Source of the DNA: Cardinalis cardinalis
Taxonomy: Eukaryota > Chordata > Aves > Passeriformes > Cardinalidae
Direction: 5' to 3'
Assembly: GCA_014549065.1 (NCBI GenBank)
Contig: JACDOX010000117.1
Span: 1,042,104-1,106,103 of the forward strand
Length of the DNA stretch: 64,000 bases
The notes below the pieces were generated by a model. The model worked only from the letters and a program-made list of their open reading frames with translations, made no database searches and was not told where the DNA came from. A program made the translations under genes and the position numbers. Positions 1-14,043 of this stretch are shown here, in pieces; the stretch's first letter is position 1, and each line of letters opens with the position of its first letter.

Positions 1-3000
1 TCACACCAAATACAGCTGGGACAGCTCCCAGCCCTGCCCTGGTCTCCTCAGGCGGGCATTGAGGTATGAATTACAGTCTGTAGACTACAGCTTACTCCTC
101 CCTGCACATCTCTAAGTACATATTCCTGTGGCATTCCTCAGTTATTACTAAGGCAAACTGCTCTTCTGCAAGGCCCAATAGCTTGAAGAGCATTACCATC
201 CTTCACAAATCCTGAGGAGCTCACCATGTGCAGACCCACCTAGACTCACATCCAACTTCTAATTGAGACCATGTGAGGCGCATCACTAACACAGATGATG
301 TTTCTCACTTATTTTCTGGGTGGAGAATGAAGGAACACTCATTCCCTACTCATACTTCTTGTACGTTAGAAGGGTCCTGCTGGTCCAAGTCCCTTTGCTT
401 GCACTGCAGAGGTGAATTATACCATGCCTTCTCCTGACCAAACAAATTCCACCTTGGGAGTAACAAGGNCTTTGCCCTCCCCACTCAGACTGAAACACTG
501 CACCTTTCATTCCTTACCCAAATGTACTCGCTTGCATTGTGCATCTGTTTTCTCGTGTCAAAGCTGTCTTTGCTTAAGCAGCTCTTTTTCTTTCCTGGCA
601 CTTCTTCCTCCCCCCTTTACAAGCAGGAGCCAGGCCCACCCAGCTATCATTTTCAAGCTACACGATGCCAGGTCTTCTAAGGCAGCACATCTGTACCTGT
701 GAAGTGCAAGGCAAATTGTCTCAAGTGCCCTTAGAGACACTAACTCACGTCCCAGAAGTGATGCAGATATATTGCTCAGGCAGAGTCCTGGCAGAGAGCT
801 TGTTTTGTTTCTGATTTCAGACCCAGCACGACTAATGCTCCCACTTGGTGATCAGTGCAAGAGGAACCATTGTGATAGACACATAGAAAATGGCTATTTG
901 CTTTATCAGCCTGTTTAAGTCCCTTTTCCTTGAGTAAAAGTGACCAGAAACACGGAGCAGTCTCCAGGAGACCTCACTTGTGCAACAGCACGAGCAGCTC
1001 CCCAGTTACACTGGAAACNCCATGATTTGCAGCCTGAGATCACACTGGCCTTTACCACAGCCCCATCAGGCAGGAGGTTTGTGTTTACCCTGTTATTAAG
1101 CATTGCCCCCAGCATTTCTGTCCAGCAGGTCATTTCCAACAGACATTTCCTAGCCTTGTTACACCCACATTTCTATCCACCCCACTGGGCATTTCTGTGT
1201 CTCCTGGGTTTGTTACTGCAGCCCTTGGCCACCCTCAGCTGGCTTTGTGTCCCCACAGCTCCAGCAGCAAAGCCCATGAGCACACTCCTGCCTCTTGTGC
1301 TAGCATCTCAATAAAAGCATGAGCCAACATCACCTCCAAGCAGCCTCAGCACTTCTCATCTTTCTGCACCTCCCACCAAGAGTTCACCTAGCACACCTGG
1401 GCCAGACAGTGCCTTCTCCAGAAAAACAAACTACTTGTGATGTAGTGCAGCATCATATCAACCTCTCACCACAAAGTCACCTCTTTGCTGAGGAAATCAG
1501 CTGCCTTTCCAAAGGAAGGCATAGGCTTAGCCTGGCAAGAGCCAACCTTAGGACACCAACCCTGCATCACACCTCAGGTACCCACAGACATGCTTCAGAA
1601 CTTGCTGAAAGCTGTGTAGGTCACTGTAGCCAGACCAGTGGTCAGTCCCCAGCTCTGTGCTGTGTCCCAGTTAACAGCAAACCTGTGAAGCATGAAACCC
1701 TGTTTGTCAGCTCAGCAGCTTGCAAGCANCTCATCCCCCTGACAGATCCCCTGTGGAGCCAGCAAGGCAGCCAGGTGCCTTTGGCCCAGCATCACACAGA
1801 CAGATCAGTGACCTTGCTGACCATAGAGTCACCAACTCACAGGGTTTAGGTACCAGCAGGTCTGGAAAGTTCCAGGACCTTGCCCTGCTTGCTGGAAGGG
1901 GGCTGGTAGCCAACAAACCTGTGGGAACAGCAATTCCCCTCATTCCCAGAAGGAGTGCCTGTGTCTGACAAGATGANAGGCTGGTGTCATTCTCTTGAGC
2001 CTGCACAGCTTCACATGCTCTCCTTACAGCCCAGGGCCAGCACAGCAAGGGAGACTGGAATATCCACTGGGATTCAAACACAGCCAGGCTCCTTTCACCC
2101 CACATGCACCAGGCAGAGGTAAAACAACAGCCTCATGCCAATTTACCAAGCAATTTCCCTGAGGCTGCTTAATGTGTCTGGCCTTCCTTCACCCTCCTCA
2201 TACAACATTTGTCTAATCTCTTCTCAGCTTCTCAAGCATTGTGGTCAACAGCTACAAAAGGCACCTGACAAGCACCAAGTATTACAGAGCATGTGTGCAC
2301 ATGTTCCCCACATCTGTGCCTATCCCAAAGTGGATATCCCACAAGGATGCCATCAGCTCNAGTCAGTGCCCGAGCAGGTGACACGTCCCAAGTGCCACCA
2401 CTTGTGTTTGGATGCTGGGCAGTGAATAAGCTGTGTGCCAGCAGTTAGGCAGCACCCCAAAACACACGTAATTATATTTAATATATATAAATATAGATGT
2501 AGGTATAGGGAAGGCAAGCAGAGCATTTGCCTCCTCTCTCTTGTAGTGCAACAGGAAAATTAATTCGTCACCCAGGCACATTAAACCNTGCAATCCAGAC
2601 AGACACATTAGCTTTCAATTACCTGATATGTTTAGCATTATAAACAAACCTCCTGGCACGCCAGCTCCAGACCATGCAAATGTGAATTTGATTGCAGTGG
2701 GAATAGAGGAAAGACCTGTCTGAACCCCTGACCAGTAAGAGCTGCCTCCTCCAAGCAGAGGTGCTGCAGATGTTGATGGGAAGCCCTGAAAGTTGGCCCA
2801 GGTCCCACACAAACCCCGGGCTAAGCACAGCCATTGTGGCTACTGCCAGCTCCTTTTATCCATCCCTCACACCCTACTTGGGGCTGAGGAAACCATAAAG
2901 AAACCAAACATCTTTCATGATATTATAAGGCACTTATCACATAATTTAATAAGTAGAGGCACAAAGGACTTGATTCCCTCAATATGAAATTTATAAAAGT

Positions 3001-5360
3001 GAATTGGCAACAGAAAGTTAAAGGCAATTGCAGCTGAATAAAGACTTACAAGGACAACATTTTCCCCATTTAAAGCACAGTCTCCCCCTTCCCAAAAAGC
3101 ATGGAAAGGTCACCCAGCAGTGGCTCATTAAGGATAATTTGAGGTCAGTGGGAAAAGGGGGGGTAGAGAAAGCAAATGCAACTTTGTAGAAACAATTATG
3201 AGCATAACNCCACAGTGTAATTGTGATTCGTCAGGGTGACGATGATAAAACACCACTGTGACACAGCTCCCTCTGCTCTGCTGCTCCTGCCAAGGTCATG
3301 CCAGGGTGTGTGGGGGCTGCAGAGTGTGACAGGGATGCACTCAGCCATGGGCCAGCCACATCCAACCCAGCCATCCAAAGCAGACCCTTCCAGGAGGGCT
3401 GAGCAAAGGAGAAAGTTCCCAATCCCCAGCTGGGGTGGGTGTGGGAACAATACAGCTCCCCCAAGGCACTGCTCAGAAATCTTCCTGGAGAAACCCAAGT
3501 GCCACAAGCAAGTCACAGGACACAAAGCACTCAGAGAGGACTCCCCCACAGAACTCTTTTCACATGAGTCCAGACAAGTTTCATGTTCACCCCAACAGCA
3601 TCTGCCCGGCCTCACGCTGGCCAGGAGCAGCCACAGGGTGCAGAAGAGCTGCTACAGCTGCACTGTCTAAAAAGATTGTCATATAGAGACAACCTNCAAT
3701 GGGAGATGCCCTGAGAAACAGCTTTAAGCTATGCTGAATAGGTTTGGGTTTTTGGGGTTTTTTTTTCCCAGGTTTTGCACTTGTTCCATCCTGCATGGCT
3801 CTCCTAGGGACACACAGGAGCTGGACANAACAAACAGCAGAGCCAGTGCCACCAGAACCTCCTGCTCTGCTTTTGTCCCAGAGACAGGAGATCCTCTCAG
3901 GGCTCACTTTCCCTGTGTTTGTGCATGCACCAGTTTCCTTCTGTGATCTCCTCAAGCCCCTGCTTCCCCCACCAGCTCTGGATGCTGGGAGATTCCTTTC
4001 AGGGACAGTGTGTCAGNGTTAGCAGAGGACAGCAGGCTGCCTGGACACAGCAGGGACAGATGGCTGCAGCACACAGGAGGCAGTGTGTTCCTGTTAGCAC
4101 ACGCTGCATCCAGAGACCTTCCATGTAGGGAATTACTGCCAGGCACATGCTTTCAGAAAGGAGGAAATAGGTGTAAAGTNGGATAGCAGAGCTGAAGAAG
4201 GGCTATGGGCAGCAATACAGCTGCCACCAAAACAAATACCTGCCCCAATATTCCATCACTATTACTCATCTGGCCCCGGGAGGGAGCAGCCCTGGGGTCC
4301 CAAGCACATGAGGTGTTCAAAATCATGCAAGTGTTGAAGAAACCTCATTTATCAGAGACAAGCAGCAGTGCAAAAACCTCAGGATGAAAATTCCAAGGGC
4401 TGCAGCATCTCCTGCATGGGAAGCAGGGTTGAGGGAACAGCACCCCAAAAACACCTCTNTCTGAGGGCTGGGCTCCTGGTCCAGCCCCAGCTCCCTGCCC
4501 ACNACCTGGGCTCTTCCCAGCTCCTGCAGGCTCTCTTCCTCTTTCTTATTTATTCCCACAACTATCTGACCCCTGCACAGTCCCAAACANCATCTAGAGA
4601 GAGAAGGCGTGAAATGGGATGAGCAGTTTTGTCCTGCAGACATGAATATAAATACACAAACACAGACACCTTGGGTGAATCATCACCAAAAGTGGGAGTT
4701 CACTCCCCACACGCAGCATCAGCCAAAGCTCACTCCCCTTTTCCTCAGAGTGCCAAAACCAATTCTATTTCCCCAAAAGGGCATTGCTTTTATTNTTCTC
4801 TGGTGGGAGAACCTACAAAGCCAGTCTTCTGTGCCCAGATATGTGCTTCCCACAGNTGGACACGGATCTGGGGGACACGGAGCAGAGACTCCTGGCTCGG
4901 GACTGCTAACATCAACCTGTGCATGTCTAATCATGCCACATCTCCAGAATAGCCATGCAGCTGGCTAGGACGGGAGGGCAACCCAAGGACAAGGAAAAAA
5001 AAGAACCCTCCCCCTGGGAGTTTTACACCACACAAACCTCAGGATGAAGCAGCACCCTCTGGGCTCCTGCACCCATGTAAAGCAAAAAAACATCTGCCTT
5101 CCAAGCACCTGCCATGCCAAAGGAAAGGATGCTTTATCTGTAGGATTTCATATGCAGGGAGAGCCAGCAGTGTGCAGCATTTTGTGGTCTTTAAAGATCA
5201 AACAGCATTCTAGAGAGGAAGCAGCACCCTGGTCAAAATCGGCTTCAGTAATCACATTTTGCTTTATTAAACCCTCCTTGCAATTTCAAACTGGAAGTCA
5301 AATTCTCTCACACTTCCATCTCCAAACAGGTCTGGGGCTAATCAATCTGGGGAAATCAAG
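1..5360. other. Intronic sequence without recognised gene
   Basis: This is unique-looking sequence of mid GC content. All open frames are short, contain N codons and show no domain. The AT-rich block at about 2880-3080 stands out from its surroundings and could be a conserved non-coding element. No mobile element was recognised. Confidence 0.6.
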
Positions 5361-5591
5361 CTATAATATTTTAAAAATATTTTATACGTAAGCATGTGTA
5401 TATATATATGCATATATATTATAGATATGTATATATACACACACATATATACATATATATAAATATCTATAATATATAAATATAGAAAATATATGTACAA
5501 TATATAAGTATATAACATATGAATATATAATATATAAACATATTATATATAAATATATAAAAATATAAAATATATATAAATATATATGAAT
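5361..5591. repeat. AT-rich microsatellite, (TA)n-like
   Basis: About 230 bases consist almost only of A and T, built from TATA, ATAT and AATATA steps with a few C and G interruptions (for example the cacacaca island near 5439). It is imperfect rather than a pure TA run, which suggests an old array that has mutated. Such tracts are unstable and often poorly assembled. Confidence 0.9.
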
Positions 5592-8500
5592 ACACTAATA
5601 CAGGCCAAAAAAAAGCTGCCAAGTTCTACTCCAAAGGCAGCTGTTTCTCCCCTGGGGAGCACAGTACCTACACACATTAACAAGACAATGAGATGTACTA
5701 AAGGTACTGGATCACTAGAGTTCAGTTTGGCAGGAATAACTCTTGGTAAAAAACAGAGCCAAAGAGCATATGGCAGGAAGAACACCCCCCCCCAAAAAGA
5801 CAGAGAGCCTTGGAGATGGTCAAGACAATATTCTGGTAGGCTGTAGTAGCTCAGCTGGGACCCAAAAGGGAGCACTGCCAGCCACATGCACTCGCTGCAC
5901 TTCACGCTGTGCTTGAAGACAGGAAAACGGATGGAGGAGGAAAAGGAGAAAATAAAATCTCCCACAAACTGGCTGTTGCTGTGATCGATGGCACTGGGAA
6001 TGAGGAGACAGGAGCAAGAGTCCAGNAAGAGCAGATGTGGGAGCCAGGAATGGGGCTGTACAAGTGCCATGGTTGGAGGGGGCTGCAGTCCTTAACCCAG
6101 ACCTGCTGCCACCCNCCCATGCAAACCCACAAGCACGCTTCCCAAAACCACAGCCACCGTGTGAGCCTCATTTCAGGAGTTTTACATCCTTATGAGCTTT
6201 GTCTCAACCCTGTTTTGATGTNGGTGCCCGTTTTTGGGCAGTGTTCCCTGCCTGGATCCTGGAAGCAGCACAGAAAGCAGAGCCCAGAGCTCAAACCGTG
6301 GATGCCAGAGGGTGCCTCAGCCTCTGCACAGTTATGGACATCCAGCAGCCAAATCCAGGGCCCTTCCACAGTCCCCCATCCTCCTCTGACCTCCTCTGCT
6401 CCCCCACAGCTCCACCACCCCCAGAATGCAGCTCATCNCATTTCCAGCTTTCTCACACACCCCAAACACAGGGAAAGCCACTGGCCAAGAAAGAGGAGAG
6501 GAGAGAGAATNTTTTTGGACTTGGATCCTGCTCCTTTGAGGCTGCTGGGTTGTTTTTTATTTTCCCAACCGTCTCCCAAGGAGCCTGAACTTTGATCCCC
6601 CAGCATTTTGCCTCCTCAGATGTTTATNGAGCTCAAGCAAGCAGGCAGCAATGCCCAGCTGGGCTGGCCACAGGCTCCCACCCTCTGCCCTCAGCACAGC
6701 CATGGGCAGGGTATCTCCAGCCTGAAAGGAGACTTCCCAAGGCCCTTGTTGCCTCCACAGCATCACAGATCTGCCTGCTCAGCTTCCATAAAGCCATAGA
6801 ACCAGGCAAATTCTCCGTACAGTTTATTTCTGAGCCAACTGCCGTGACCCCCTGAGGCTTTTACTGCTCTTCAAATAAATCACAGCCAGCTCTGCCCACC
6901 CTCCTCAGCAGCAATGCAGGGGCTCCTCCATCACCCAGCAGAAGGCCTCAGTCCACTTTTCCCCATGAAAAAACCTTCTCCCTTCCCTTCACTGAGCTTT
7001 TCCTGCAAGGGACACACACACACACACACAGAGACTTGGCTGTTATTGCAGAGGTGTAGGAACAGAAGCATCACTCAGGAGCAGGGGGATGTACTCATTA
7101 AGACATGGTGACTCAGAGCTCAAGGCTTCCCAGGATAACAGGTATTTTGTGGGAAGTCAGCTGGCTCTGAAAAGGAAAAGCAAACCAGCATGCCTATAAA
7201 CATGACACAGGCAGGGAGATGCAGGGAGGGGAAGAAAGCAGAGCAGGGAGGCAACAGACNTTTTAAAAGCTCCTCTCCCAGCACTCTACTTTGTTCTTTT
7301 AAATGTAAATAAAGCACCTTGCAAAAATATTACAGGAGACACTCTGACAGCCAGAGACACTGCTAACCAGGCTGTTGTGTTAGAGCTGATCCAGCTGCAC
7401 AAACAGCAAATCCTGGGACAGTTTCTATCCCCTCTCTCAGCTCAATCTGCCATTCCCCTAGATCAAGGCATAGCTGAACCACGGAGAAGCCTCTGCTTGC
7501 CTGGCACCTTGGCTTGCAGCTTCCCAGCACACCAAAACCCCCTCAACCAAGCCCCAGCCCTTTGCTCAGCATGGGCACCTCCATCACCAGGGCCAGAGGT
7601 GGGTGAAACCCTTGGGCTCCCCCTGCCAAGCACACTGCTGCTGAGCTGCCCTGGCTGCTAATCAGCAAAGATTTGTTTTACACCACGAGCAAGGCAGGAG
7701 GACACACCTGAGTCACTGCAGTGTGGCCAGCACGGCAAACATCACCCAGCCCCGACAGCCCCAGCCTGCCCCAGCAGGGTCTCCCTGCACCACTTGGAGA
7801 TGTTGGTCATCACTGTTGTTCATTGCTGGGGCTCGGGGCTTTGCACAGTTTTAAGGCCACAGCAGTGACACATCACAGCATCCCTGAGATGAGCACAAAT
7901 ATGATGAGCCCGACAGCTTTGAGCTGCTGAAAATGAGCCTCCTGTTGCTGAAGGGTTTCCAGGAGGCTGGCATTAAACTGACAGGTAGAAAATCTCACNG
8001 GGGTGTTTGAGGAATCCAAAGGTCCTGCCCAGTATTAATTGAGGAGAGNCAGGGAGCAAGGAAGTTACAATTCACCTCCTGACATGGCTTGCCCTTTCAC
8101 CACTTGCTCTGAAGAGGTCTTTAACAGGACACGTGTCTTTTTGGTGCCATTGAGGGTCATGGAAGAATTTTGAAGCCAGAAAGCAGATCATCAGACAAAT
8201 TCCCTCCAGAGACATGTTGGTTTATTATTTTTTGTCTGTTTTTGCAAGGAATCACTCAAACTTTGTTTCTGCTTCTGGGCAGCTGAAGGGCCCNGAGTGT
8301 CCCAGCACAGCCCATCCTGAAACTGCCCAAGCCCAGCAGGTTATCAGGAGAGGAAAGCTCACTCTGCACAAAGAACACAGCTGCAGCTCCCTCCCCAGGA
8401 CCCTACAGGAAAGCAGGAAGAGGTGTAAGACATTCCTGACTCCCACCTGAGCTGGCCCAGCCCCCAGCACCACTGAAATCACCCTGCTGACAGNGAGCAC

Positions 8501-10253
8501 AGCGATGCCACCAGCTCAGGAAATGACTCTGTGCATCAGCAGCTGCAGCATCCTCCATGGCTCCCCCGAGAGCAGCAGCCCATGCTGCCTCCACAGAGCC
8601 ATCCAGGCACAGTTCTGCCCCTTCCCAGCCCCAAAGCCCTGGCAGAGCTGCCCCAGGAGGGCATCCCAGCCTTCCCCAGCCGTGCAATGCAAGCACCAGC
8701 TCCCACTTCCACATTTTGGGCTGCCTGGCACACAAGGTCCACACAAACACACAGAGCCAGAGAATTTCTGGGTGAGGGGCAATACAAGATCTCCTGAAGC
8801 CCCCACCCACCCCAAACACTGACCAACAGATTCTGCCCTCGATGGTTTTAAGCTGGGCTGGTTTTGGCTTTTCACATCTTTCCCCTAAGCCCCCTTTGAA
8901 CGATGCTGTAGTTGCTATGGAAATAGTCTCATCAGTATGGGTGGAGCATAGCAGCACTGGCCAGAACTCCCTGTGGCTCCCAGTTGTCACCAGTTCTAGG
9001 ACCTGGCAGCACTGGAGGCTACTCCAAGCTGCACAGGGAACACCTTGAGAGTAAAGCAAAGCTTGGCACTGATGGATGAGTGAGATCCACCTGGGAGCCA
9101 AGGGCAGGGACTTGCAATTCACCCAGGGATAAACAGGTTAAAATGAAAATTGAACACCCTCACACTGGCTAAGGGGTGAAAGGGTTATAAACAGCAAAAA
9201 GCTGTAATTTGCCCCAGAAAAACCCTCACTTGGAGCAGGAGGTGGCCACAGACAAGGGTGGCAGGAGCAGAGCTGAGCTCTATCACTGGCCCTGCCACCG
9301 ATGCAGCCTCCAGGGAGGCCTCTCCTGCCCTCTCTGCCCTCCCAGCGCTGACACAAAACTAATCATCTAGCAGGGTGTGAACAGCAGCCATCCAGCACTG
9401 TGAAGAGGGCTGGAAGGCAGAACAGAAACCTCTTCCATGTGGCAAAGAGAGCAGCACGTTGGGCAATTGCTGCGTGCTCCAGTGGAGCCACTTCACACAC
9501 AGAGTCACCCCCTGCCACCTGGGAGCCCCAGCTGCACAGCATCCAGCCTTGGCACCTCCAGTCAATCCCTTGCTGAAAACACTGCCAGGGCCCTGCAGAT
9601 GATGGATTATCCTTTACCAGCAGAGCTTGGAGAGAGGTCCCCAGGCAGCAGAGAGCAGCTGAGTGGGAAATGCATCTTCTCCAAGGGAGCGGGCAGCAGG
9701 GCAGCAGCACTCCCTGCGCAGGGAGGTGCCACTGCTGTGCTGGGAGATGTGCTGCAGCGTCACCAACCCCACATTTAGGGTAAGGACCAGGGACCCCCTT
9801 GTCCATCACCATCATCCGCACAGCTGGGAGACAGGGAGGGTGTGATGCCTCTGCCAACAGTGTGGACACCTCCTGCCTCTGGCCATGCTGAGTAGCTGCA
9901 TTCAACCCCCTGCCACCAGCTGCAGGAGGCTCTCCCAGCTGCAGAATGCAAACCAAGGTTTCAGCACCAGCAGGGCTTTCCCCAGCCATTCCCAAGCAGA
10001 GGTCACATCACGAGTGGCACTTTAACCTGGCACAACCTGGGCTGCAGCAAGGAGCTCCCAAGCTGCATGGTGGGCNCTTACACCACCAGCACTCATGGTG
10101 GACTGGCACATGTGAAACCTCTTCCACAGCATCTCTGCAAGCTTGGCAATGAGCAGGTTACAGATGTCTTTCCAAGCACTGGTCTCCTGGAGCAGGGGTT
10201 TTCCTGCCCTCAAAGCTGATACCACCACNCAGATCTCACCAAGTTTTACCATC
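5592..10253. other. Intronic sequence without recognised gene
   Basis: No exon or mobile element was recognised here. A short (CA)n run lies at 7012-7030. Longer open frames occur at 5909-6595 (plus) and 8403-9122 (minus), but both are rich in Pro, Ser and Trp, include N codons and show no family signature. Confidence 0.6.
7012..7030. repeat. (AC)n dinucleotide microsatellite
   Basis: About 9.5 uninterrupted AC units, followed by gagag. Short for a variable locus. Confidence 0.85.
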
Positions 10254-10259
10254 CTCCCC
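10254..10259. repeat. Target site duplication, left, of LTR copy 1
   Basis: CTCCCC is repeated exactly at 10636-10641, directly after the LTR 3' end. Confidence 0.85.
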
Positions 10260-10635
10260 TGTCACAGACATCTTTTATGAAAAATCCTTTCCTTAGGATT
10301 TTTCCTCCTGAGAAGCCTCAGGAACAAAATGTAAACAATGGTTATCTGCTGCTGTGGAATGCAACAGGTGCATCTGGGATTGGTCTCATGTGGTTGTTTC
10401 TAATTAATGGCCAATCACAGTCAGCTGGCTCGGACAGAGAGCCAAGCCACAAGCCTTTGCTATCATTCTTCGCTATTATATTCTTAGCTAGCCTTCTGAT
10501 GAAATCCTTTCTTCTATTCTTTTAGTATAGTTTTAATGTAATATATATAATAAAATAATAAATCAAGCCTTCTGAAACACGGAGTCAGATCCTCGTCTCT
10601 TCCCTCAGCCTGAGACCCCTGTGAACACNGTCACG
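10260..10635 (+). mobile_element. Songbird ERV solo LTR, copy 1
   Basis: This 376-base element starts TGTCACAGAC and ends CGGTCAC-G, where a final A is expected. It is flanked by a perfect 6-bp target site duplication, CTCCCC, at 10254-10259 and 10636-10641. The two closely similar copies are at 15747-16140 (same strand) and 40922-41300 (opposite strand). A polyadenylation signal AATAAA at 10549-10554 precedes the R/U5-like tail. A 6-bp duplication is typical of class II (ERVK-like) avian elements; the family assignment is inference. No internal gag or pol sequence adjoins it, so it is a solo LTR. It lacks about 8 bases (near 10315) that the other two copies have. Confidence 0.88.
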
Positions 10636-10641
10636 CTCCCC
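10636..10641. repeat. Target site duplication, right, of LTR copy 1
   Basis: CTCCCC matches 10254-10259. The pair fixes the LTR boundaries although the LTR's last base has mutated from A to G. Confidence 0.85.
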
Positions 10642-11859
10642 CTGCAGCCCTACACAAATCCCCTGGAGCTGTCACACAGCACACCCCACCTCTGCTCCCT
10701 GACCTGCCTGCAGGGGGAATCACACGGGCAGCACCAGCACAGCACCAGGAGCTGGCACATCCCTTAGGCTCACCCNTNGCTGGCTCCAGGGTGGATTTGA
10801 GCNCAGAGCACTGCTGGAGCCCACATTACAGGTGCATGACCCTGTTCAAAGGACTAAAGAACAATTTGCACTGTCAGGCTGTAGGGTGCACATCTGCACT
10901 CCTACTTTGGGAGCATCCTGCCACATCCCAAACAAATGGGCTCAAGAGAGAGGTTTGGGCTTGAGCTGTCACTGAGCCATCCATGCCTGCTCCGAGCTGC
11001 AAATAAGAAGCCTGCACTCCAGTAATTGCTCTTTCCCACCCAAATTCAGCAAGTTCAAGAGAAAGCAGAAAGCAGCAGCCAAAATGCCTCCCACCCCCTN
11101 TCCCATGCCCAGGTACACAGTCTCTCTCCCTCCTTGCTGGCAGAAGTCTCATTGTACCCACCCAAAACATTTTTGTTCCACAGTTTTGCAGAGATGTTAT
11201 TGAAAGGACATGCAGGCAAAGCTGCAAAGGGACTCTACAAAATCAGCAGAGACCTGAATCAGCCCCNCTTGGACCAAGGACAGCAAAACCAGGCTGAAGG
11301 CAGGGGAGCAGCCACTCGTGACTGTGCCACTGTCACCTCCAACTCAGAGCACCATGCCAGCACCTATCACCATCCCTTCTGCCACACCTCCAAAGCCCTG
11401 GGTGACAGACTGCACAGCCCCAGCATCCCCTGAGAGCCAGAGCTAACCTCAGCAGCAGAACAGGGACCATCCTGTAGCATGGACAACTCAACCACAGACC
11501 AAGTAAACAGCCTATCTCTCATCACACAGCAGAACTTTCAGGATGCCCTAAAATGCAGTTCCTCCAAAACTCACATTTTCTCTGTCTTTGTCCCAGCTTG
11601 GAGGTCCCCACCAAAACCTCAGNAGCACAGATGCTTTGGTGAGGCCCAGCCAGGCCTGTGGATGCTGCCACCAGGAGGATTCTGCTGTTAGNCAGCAGAG
11701 CAGAATTTGGGGCTGGCTCCTGGGGAGGGCACCCAGGTGGCTGCACCCCACAGCACCCTGAGATGCCCAGCAGAGAGCTGTGCCCATTGCCTGCAGAGCA
11801 GCACAGCACCTCAAATAAAAACTCCCCACAGCCAGCACAGTGAATAAGATTACAACAAA

Positions 11860-12010
11860 TATAAACTAATGATACAGCTGTCAAGACAGATTAGACTGCA
11901 CAGTGTAAAAAATTGCAGGGCTGTTTAGTCACAACAATATAAGATTAATTTATCAATACAGCTTATGTGGCACTGGAGAGATAGCAAATTGAATAAGTGA
12001 ATCTTTTCTA
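11860..12010. other. Candidate conserved non-coding block (composition only)
   Basis: AT-rich, non-repetitive segment with several TAAT/ATTA-type homeodomain cores (for example AGATTAATTTATC near 11942-11955). It is flanked by GC-rich sequence. Conservation cannot be seen from one sequence, so this is only a composition-based candidate for an intronic enhancer. Confidence 0.25.
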
Positions 12011-12724
12011 CACCTTGCTCGAGGAGGGAGTCTCAGACCTGATGGGTGTATGGGGCTGGATACCAGTGAGGATCTGCAGGCAGCAATCACCCAGCAGGGC
12101 TGGTTTGACACAGCCCAGGGGGATCTGCACCTTCATCCCAGGCTTAGGGGATGGCCCACGCCCCACCCAAATGCCCAGCTCTGCACCCATACACTCCTAA
12201 AGCTGCCCACCCTTCTGCAGTGCCAGAGTCAAGAGTGATGTTGCTAAACCAAGACATCCAGAAGCTGCTGCTGCTGCAGGCAGGAACCTCCCAGAGCCTT
12301 TTCCACAGCCCAGCATCCAGGACTGGAGCTGTGTGTGCAGCCTCACCTTCCAGCTTCCACATGTACATGTGCTGGTGCACACAGGAGCCCCAGGCAGCAT
12401 CCCCAGCTCTAACACAGCCCAAAACACCCTCAGCCATCCCCTGGGGGCTAAATCCTGGCAGAACCAGGCAAGCTTGCAGCCCTGAGAACATCTCCCATGA
12501 GTCCCCAAAAAGCAAGAACCCAACCCAGAGGCCCTCAGGAGGTGCTTCCCTACTCATCCCACAGCTTCTACCCAAAGATTCCTTGCACTGGGCCCACATC
12601 TTTTCAGATCTCTCATGCGCTGTCATCTGTGGGTTAAAAAATGTGCAAGTAAGTAAATAGGTGCAGCAATAATGAGCCAGGGCTTCGATCTGTGAAGGTG
12701 AGAGCACAGCAGCATCTGCCAATA

Positions 12725-12850
12725 CGAAGGAAGCACCCGTTTCTATAAATATTGAAATCCGGTAATTATCATCATTAGAACTAGTTGTGATTTAGCCATA
12801 GCTCAATCCCAACAAGTAAGAATGGCATTTATTTGCCACAATTAGAACAG
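12725..12850. other. Candidate conserved non-coding block (composition only)
   Basis: AT-rich unique sequence containing GGTAATTATCATCATTAG and a second TTGCCACAATTAG motif. It resembles developmental enhancer composition. No repeat structure and no coding potential were seen. Confidence 0.25.
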
Positions 12851-13950
12851 CTAAAAATACCTCCCAAACTTTGCCTGGTTCAGCCCTATCCCAGCAGGCT
12901 CAGCTCTGGGCCGGGAGAAATGCAAAGCAGGGGATCACTTGGAGAGCCATGCAGGGCTGAAAAACCCCTGTGCTCTCACAGGGAGACCAGGACACNAACA
13001 CCAGGCCACCCCATCTTCTAGGAGCCCTTCATGGGAGCTCTGCTCCATGGCTTTCTCCCCAGCTCTGGTTCATCCCAGCTAATTCCTGCCCCACAAGGGT
13101 GGCTATTCCCTAAGCAGAGCAACATTCCCTCTAGCAGGCTATATTTCCCATACCAAAAGTTTCTTTGCAGCTGCATCAAAAGGCACAGATCTGCTTTGAA
13201 AGGCAAGCAGAAAAGCCTGGCTCAAGCAAGCCATCCCGCTGGCAGTGGGGGCTACAGCCCTGGTGGCACCCAGGTGATCCAAACCAGCCTTTGAGGGTCT
13301 CCTCTCCTGGTGGGAACCTTGCAGCTGTGCCAAGAGCCCCCACACACTCAGCATCCCTCCCAGGCCCCAGCTGAGTGCTGAAGGACTCCTAGAGCTCAGC
13401 ATGCTGNACAGACAGAACCTCCTGGAAGAGCTCATCCTTCCCAGTTTCTGCAGACAACTCCTCACACAAAATCCTGNGAGCAACGTCAAGCTGTCCTGCC
13501 CTTCCTCTGCAAAGTAACCAGAGGGCCATCACCTTTCCAGGAGCTTTAAACATGAAGGGACTTGGCCATCCTCCTTTGGGGACACATCTGCATTCCTGCT
13601 GCCGCCAGCAGTTTCCCAGACTTTTCCCCAATGATAAATAAATGCCTGTGAGGTGCAGATAAATATCTCAGGAGGCAGCACCTCAAAGCAGCTACAATCA
13701 ACTCTCAACTTCCCTTGCAAGCCCACAGTCCAGGAGAAAATCCCCATCTACTGACACAAATCACCCAGGGCCATCTCCTCGTGCTCCCTGTTCCAAGAGT
13801 CGAGATTTTCCCTGAGGAAACGTGCCCAGCTCCCTGGTCAGGGATGTTCTTTCTGACAGTCACGGTGAATATTCCCCAGCTTATCCCATAATATCTGGAA
13901 AGGGCTGTGAAATGGGAGCTCAGCAGTCTCTGTGTGCGGGGGCGAAGGCG

Positions 13951-14043
13951 CTGCTCCCTGCCAGGTCCCAAATGTCCATCCCAGACCCTCCAGTCCCCTC
14001 CTGCTCCCTGCCAGGACCCACATGTCCATCCCAGCCCCTGCTC
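13951..14043. repeat. 50-bp direct duplication, 1.9 copies
   Basis: CTGCTCCCTGCCAGG...CATGTCCATCCCAG recurs with a 50-base period (13951 and 14001). The copies differ at a few positions. It is a local tandem duplication. Confidence 0.75.

Noticed and set aside
5909..6595. 228-codon plus-strand frame
   Set aside because: It has several N codons, low-complexity Pro/Ser/His composition and no recognisable domain or splice structure.
8403..9122. 239-codon minus-strand frame
   Set aside because: Overlapping frames on the other strand are similarly open, and no protein family is recognisable.
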